Origin: Muricea muricata
Lineage: Eukaryota; Cnidaria; Anthozoa; Malacalcyonacea; Plexauridae
Reading direction: 5' to 3'
Assembly (NCBI GenBank): GCA_963855995.1
Contig: OY979726.1
Location: 8,160,701-8,224,700, forward strand
Length of the DNA: 64,000 nucleotides
The translations under genes were made by a program, and so were the position numbers. Each line of letters starts with the position of its first letter. The stretch's first letter is position 1. Below the pieces are notes generated by a model that did not search any database, was not told the origin of the DNA, and worked only from the letters and a program-made list of their open reading frames with translations. Of this stretch, positions 59,302 to 64,000 are shown piece after piece.

Positions 59302-62300
59302 GTCCGAGCATGTTTTTACGCTGAAATCGCTTCCAGAACGCCTAAAACGCGATTTTGATGATTGTAAGAGCGTTTCTTTTGAGTCTCAAAGCATGTTGTA
59401 GGTTTCTCATTTCAACATGCTATTTTGCTGATGTCGGTAGTTTGAGCGCCGAAAACATGATTGCGGACATGCTAAGTTCTCTAATTTCGATTTAGAAGCT
59501 GTCTTTTAGGTACGCGATTGCAATATATTATTGTGCTCAACTCGTTCATTTTAGCACTCAAAACATCATTTTAAGCTCTAAAACGTCGCCGTGCTCGATT
59601 TGAGACGGCAATTTTTAGTTGGCAGTCCGAGCATGTTTTTACGCTCAACTCATTTCCAGAACGCCTAAAACGCGATTTTGATGATGTAAGAGCGTTTCTT
59701 TTCATTCTCAAAGCATGTTGTAGGTTTCTAATTTCAACATGATATTTTGCTGATGTCGATAGTTCGAGCGCCGAAAACATGATGGCAGACTTCCTATAAG
59801 TTCTCCAATTTCGATATAGAAGCTGTCTTTTAGGTCCGCGATTGCAATATATCATTGGGCTCAACTGGTTCACTTTAGCACTCAAAAACTCATTTTAAGC
59901 TCTAAAACGTCGCCGTGATCGATTTGAGACGGCAATTTTTAGTTGGCAGTCTGAGCATGTTTTTACGCTCAAGTCGCTTCCAGAACGCCTAAAACGCGAT
60001 TTAATGATTGTAAGAACGTTTCTTTTCAGTCTCAAAGCATGTTGTAGGTTTCTCATTTCAACATGCTATTTTGCTGATGTCGATAGTTTGAGCGCCGAAA
60101 AAATGATGGCGGACATGCTAAGTTCTCTAATTTCGATTTAGAAGCTGTCTTGTAGGTACGCGATTGCAATATATTATTCTGCTCAACTCGTTCATTTTAG
60201 CACTCAAAAAATCATTTTAAGCTCTAAAACGTCACCGTGATCGATTTGAGAAGGCAATTTTTAGTTGGCAGTCTGAGCATGTTTTTACGCTCAAATCGCT
60301 TCCACAACATCTAAAACGTGATTTTGATGATTGTAAGAGCGTTTCTTTTCAGTCTCAATGCATGTTGTAGGTTTCTTATTTCAACATGTTTTTTTCTGAT
60401 GTCGGTAGTTTGAGCGCCGAAAACATGATTGCGGACTTCCTATAAGTTCTCTAATTTAAATATAGAAGCTGTCTTTTAGGTACGCGATTGCAATATATCA
60501 TTTTGCTCAACTCGTTCTTTTTAGCACTCAAAAACTCATTTTAAGCTCTAAAACGTCGCCGTGATCGATTTGAGACGGCAATTTTTAGTTGGCAGTCCGA
60601 GCATGTTTTTACGCTCAAATCGCTTCCAGAACGCCTAAAACGCGATTTTGATGATTGTAAGAGCGTTTCTTTTCAGTGTCAAAGCATGTTGTAGGTTTCT
60701 CATTTCAACATGCTATTTTGCTGATGTCGATAGTTTGAGGCCGAAAACGTGATTGCGGACTTGCTAAGTTCTCCAATTTCGATTTAGACGCGGTCTTTTA
60801 GGTCCGCGATTGCAATATATCATTGGGCTCAACTCATTCATTTTAGCACTCAAAACATCATTTTAAGCTCTAAAACGTCGCCGTGATCGATTTGAGACGG
60901 CAATTTTTAGTTGGCAGTCCGAGCATGTTTTTACGCTCAAATCGCTTCCAGAACGCCTAAAACGCGATTTTGATGATTGTAAGAGCGTTTCTTTTCAGTG
61001 TCAATGCATGTTGTAGGTTTCTCATTTCAACATGCTATTTTGCTGATGTCGATAGTTTGAGCGCCGAAAACGTGATTGCGGACTTGCTAAGTTCTCCAAT
61101 TTCGATTTAGAAGCTGTCTTTTAGGTCCGCGATTGCAATATATCATTGGGCTCAACTCGTTCATTTTAGCACTCAAAACATCATTTTAAGCTCTAAAACG
61201 TCGCCATGATCGATTTGAGACGGCAATTATTGTTGGCAGTCCGAGCATTTTTTTACGCTCAAATCGCTTCGAGAACGCCTAAAACGCGATTTTGATTATT
61301 TTAAGAGCGTTTCTTTTCAGTCTCAATGCACGTTGTAGGTTTCTAATTTCAACATGCTATTTTGCTGATGTCGATAGTTTGAGCGCCGAAAACATGATTG
61401 CGGACATGCTAAGTTCTCCAATTTCGATTTAGAAGCTGTCTTTTAGATACGCGATTGCAATATATCATTGTGCTCAACTCGTTCTTTTTAGCACTCAAAA
61501 CATCATTTTAAGCTCTAAAACGTCGCCGTGATCGATTTGAGACGGATATTTTTAGTTGGCAGTCTGAGCATGTTTTTACGCTCAAATCGCTTCGAGAACG
61601 CCTAAAACGCGATTTTGATGATTGTAAGAACGTTTCTTTTCAGTCTCAAAGCATGTTGTAAGTTTCTCATTTCAACATGCTATTTTGCTGATGTCGATAG
61701 TTTGAGCGCAGAAAACATGATTGCGGACATGCTAAGTTCTTCAATTTCGATTTAGAAGCTATCTTTTAGGTACGCGATTGCAATATATTATTCTGCTCAA
61801 CTCGTTCATTTTAGCACTCAAAACATCATTTTAAGCTATAAAACGTCGCCGCGATCGATTTGAGACCGCAATTTTTAGTTGGCAGTCCGAGCATGTTTTT
61901 ACGCTCAAATCGCTTCCAGAACGCCTAAAACGCGATTTTGATGATTGTAAGAACGTTTCTTTTCAGTCTCAAAGCATGTTGTAGGTTTCTCATTTCAACA
62001 TGCTATTTTGCTGATGTCGATAGTTTGAGCGCCGAAAACGTGATTGCGGACTTGCTAAGTTCTCCAATTTCTATTTAGAAGCTGTCTTTTAGGTCCGCGC
62101 TTGCAATATATCATTGGGCTCAACTCGTTCATTTTAGCACTCAAAAATTCATTTTAAGCTCTAAAACGTCGCAGTGATCGATTTGAGACGGATATTTTTA
62201 GTTGGCAGTCCGAGCATGTTTTTACGCTCAAATCGCTTCCAGAATGCCTAAAACGCGATTTTGATGATTGTAAGAACGTTTCTTTTCAGTCTCAAAGCAT

Positions 62301-64000
62301 GTTGTAGGTTTCTAATTTCAACATGCTATTTTACTGATGTCGATAGTTTGAGCGCCGAAAACGTGATTGTTGACTTGCTAAGTTCTCCAATTTCGATTTA
62401 GAAGCTGTCTTTTAGGTCCGCGATTGCAATATATCATTGGGCTCAACTCGTTCATTTTAGCACTCAAAACATCATTTTAAGCTCTAAAACGTCGCCGTGA
62501 TCGATTTGAGACGGATATTTTTAGTTGGCAGTCCGAGCATGTTTTTACGCTCAAATCGCTTCCAGAACGCCTAAAACGCGATTTTGATGATTGTAAGAAC
62601 GTTTCTTTTCAGTCTCAAAGCATGTTGTAGGTTTCTCATTTCAACATGCTATTTTGCTGATGTCGATAGTTTGAGCGCCGAAAACGTGATTGCGGACTTG
62701 CTAAGTTCTCCAATTTCGATTTAGAAGCTGTCTTTTAGGTCCGCGATTGCAATATATCATTGGGCTCAACTTGTTCATTTTAGCACTCAAAACATCATTT
62801 TAAGCTCTAAAACGTCGCCGTGATCGATTTGAGACGGCAATTTTTAGTTGGCAGTCCGAGCATGTTTTTACGCTCAAATCGCTTCCAGAACGCCTAAAAC
62901 GCGATTTTGATGATTGTAAGAACATTTCTTTTCAGTCTCAAAGCATGTTGTAGGTTTCTCATTTCAACATGCTATTTTGCTGATGTCGATAGTTTGAGCG
63001 CCGAAAACGTGATTGCGGACTTGCTAAGTTCTCCAATTTCGATTTAGAAACTGTCTTTTAGGTCCGCGATTGCAATATATCATTGGGCTCAACTCGTTCA
63101 TTTTAGCACTCAAAACATCATTTTAAGCTCTAAAACGTCGCCGTGATCGATTTGAGACGGCAATTTTTAGTTGGCAGTCCGAGCATGTTTTTACGCTCAA
63201 ATCGCTTCCAGAACGCCTAAAACGCGATTTTGATGATTGTAAGAGCGTTTCTTTTCAGTGTCAATGCATGTTGTAGGTTTCTCATTTCAACATTCTATTT
63301 ATCTGATGTCCATAGTTTGAGCGGCGAAAACGTGATTGCGGACTTGCTAAGTTCTCCAATTTCGATTTAGAAGCTGTCTTTCAGGTCCGCGATTGCAATA
63401 TATCATTGGGCTCAACTCGTTCATTTTAGCACTCAAAACATCATTTTAAGCTCTAAAACGTCGCCGTGATCGATTTGAGACGGCAGTTTTTAGTTGGCAG
63501 TCCGAGCATGTTTTTACGTTCAAATCGCTTCCAAAACGCCTAAAACGCGATTTTGATGATTGTAAGAGCGTTTCTTTTCAGTGTCAATGCATGTTGTAGG
63601 TTTCTCATTTCAACATGCTATTTTGCTGATGTCGATAGTTTGAGCGCAGAAAACATGATTGCGGACATGCTAAGTTCTTCAATTTCGATTTAGAAGCTAT
63701 CTTTTAGGTACGCGATTGCAATATATTATTCTGCTCAACTCGTTCATTTTAGCACTCAAAATATCATTTTAAGCTATAAAACGTTGCCGCGATCGATTTG
63801 AGACGGCAATTTTTAGTTGGCAGTCCGAGCATGTTTTTACTCTCAAATCGCTTCCAGAACGCCTAAAACGCGATTTTGATGATTGTAAGAGCGTTTCTTT
63901 TCAGTGTAATGCATGTTGTAGGTTTCTCATTTCAACATGCTATTTTGCTGATGTCGATAGTTTGAGCGCCGAAAACGTGATTGCGGACTTGCTAAGTTCT
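59302..64000 (+). repeat. 22-mer higher-order repeat, copy 2 (cut by window end)
   Basis: It repeats 51545 onward with one copy of the monomer pair instead of two. Small differences include GAGACCGCAATTT near 61862. The last base of the window corresponds to about 56890, so the remaining part of domain E and the B cassette should follow if the unit is complete. Confidence 0.88.

Larger units (their letters stand above)
1..64000 (+). repeat. Continuous satellite DNA array, ~323-bp monomer, about 198 copies
   Basis: Every stretch of about 323 bp repeats the same landmarks in the same order: TTTGCTGATG, TTTGAGCGCCG, GATTGCGGAC, AATTTCGATTTAG, GCAATATATCATT, AGCACTCAAAAC, GTGATCGATTTGAG, GAGCATGTTTTTACGC, CCTAAAACGCGATTTT and GTTGTAGGTTTC. 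Monomer lengths checked by hand run from 320 to 325 bp, mostly 323. All monomers point the same way; I saw no inverted monomer, no foreign insertion and no gap. The window starts exactly at my chosen monomer origin and ends inside a monomer, so the array continues on both sides. A satellite array of a eukaryotic chromosome is the only reading I can support; whether it is centromeric, pericentromeric or interstitial cannot be told from this window. The family is not one I recognise. Confidence 0.98.

Noticed and set aside
9186-59885. Recurring minus-strand open reading frame of 73-104 codons (for example 9186-9500, 36305-36619, 59571-59885), near-identical in many copies
   Set aside because: It lies wholly inside one satellite monomer, recurs only with one monomer subfamily, has no recognisable domain and is cut by single-base changes in sister copies (the copy ending at 10147 stops early). 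Conservation comes from recent duplication, not coding selection.
1-64000. CRISPR-like regular repetition
   Set aside because: There are no short repeats with unique spacers. The entire period is repeated sequence, and the unit is far too long.
1-64000. Possible rDNA spacer or histone-cluster spacer repeat
   Set aside because: No rRNA or histone coding sequence occurs in 64 kb, and the repetition is continuous.
1-64000. Possible transposon insertion or inverted array segment
   Set aside because: All landmark words stay in the same order and orientation through the window, with monomer lengths between 320 and 325 bp wherever measured.

Overview
The whole 64 kb window is one uninterrupted, head-to-tail tandem array of a satellite repeat of about 323 bp. 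That makes roughly 198 monomers, all in the same orientation. I find no gene, RNA gene, transposon insertion or non-satellite spacer. Open reading frames of 73-104 codons recur only because the repeats recur. They are shorter than one monomer, and 323 is not a multiple of three, so no frame survives into the next monomer. This is eukaryotic satellite DNA of the kind found at centromeres, pericentromeres or other heterochromatin. I do not recognise the family and cannot name the organism. A hand-counted monomer has 40% G+C and 21 CpG against about 13 expected, so CpG is not depleted. That fits a genome with little CpG methylation (many insects, nematodes) better than a vertebrate or plant, but it is only a hint.

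The array is organised at several nested scales. (1) Sub-monomer: the 323-bp unit is an old trimer of a ~108-bp element (108+107+108), with 43-54% pairwise identity in an ungapped hand alignment. (2) Monomer: two perfect 9-bp inverted repeats can form hairpins. (3) Short multimers: 1-mer (322 bp x3), 2-mer (647 bp), 4-mer (1289 bp x2; 1293 bp x3) and 5-mer (1615 bp x2). (4) Higher-order repeats: a 13-mer of 4194 bp, a 10-mer of 3228-3231 bp with a 12-mer derivative of 3878 bp, and a 22-mer of about 7110 bp. (5) A segmental duplication in which 1-11931 returns as 17756-29037.

Layout: 1-4038 is 13-mer copy A1; 4039-5655 is a second copy of its last five monomers; 5656-11931 is a diverse domain (B) with small internal duplications; 11471-14048 is a 4-mer tandem duplication; 13562-17755 and 17756-about 21790 are 13-mer copies A2 and A3; 21790-23410 is the 5-mer duplication again; 23411-29037 is B again; 29038-36000 is a mosaic (C) that joins 10-mer-type, 13-mer-type and B-type monomers; 36001-39879 is an exact 3 x 1293 bp block; 39880-about 53880 holds the 10-mer/12-mer family; about 53880-58070 holds the most consensus-like monomers; 58070-59300 is a diverged B cassette; from about 59302 to the end the 22-mer begins again.

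Nothing acts as a gene set here. The window is a record of repeated in-register unequal exchange, in which almost every duplication length is close to a whole number of monomers and junctions fall inside monomers to make hybrids. All coordinates of junctions are limited by how far the parental monomers are identical around them.
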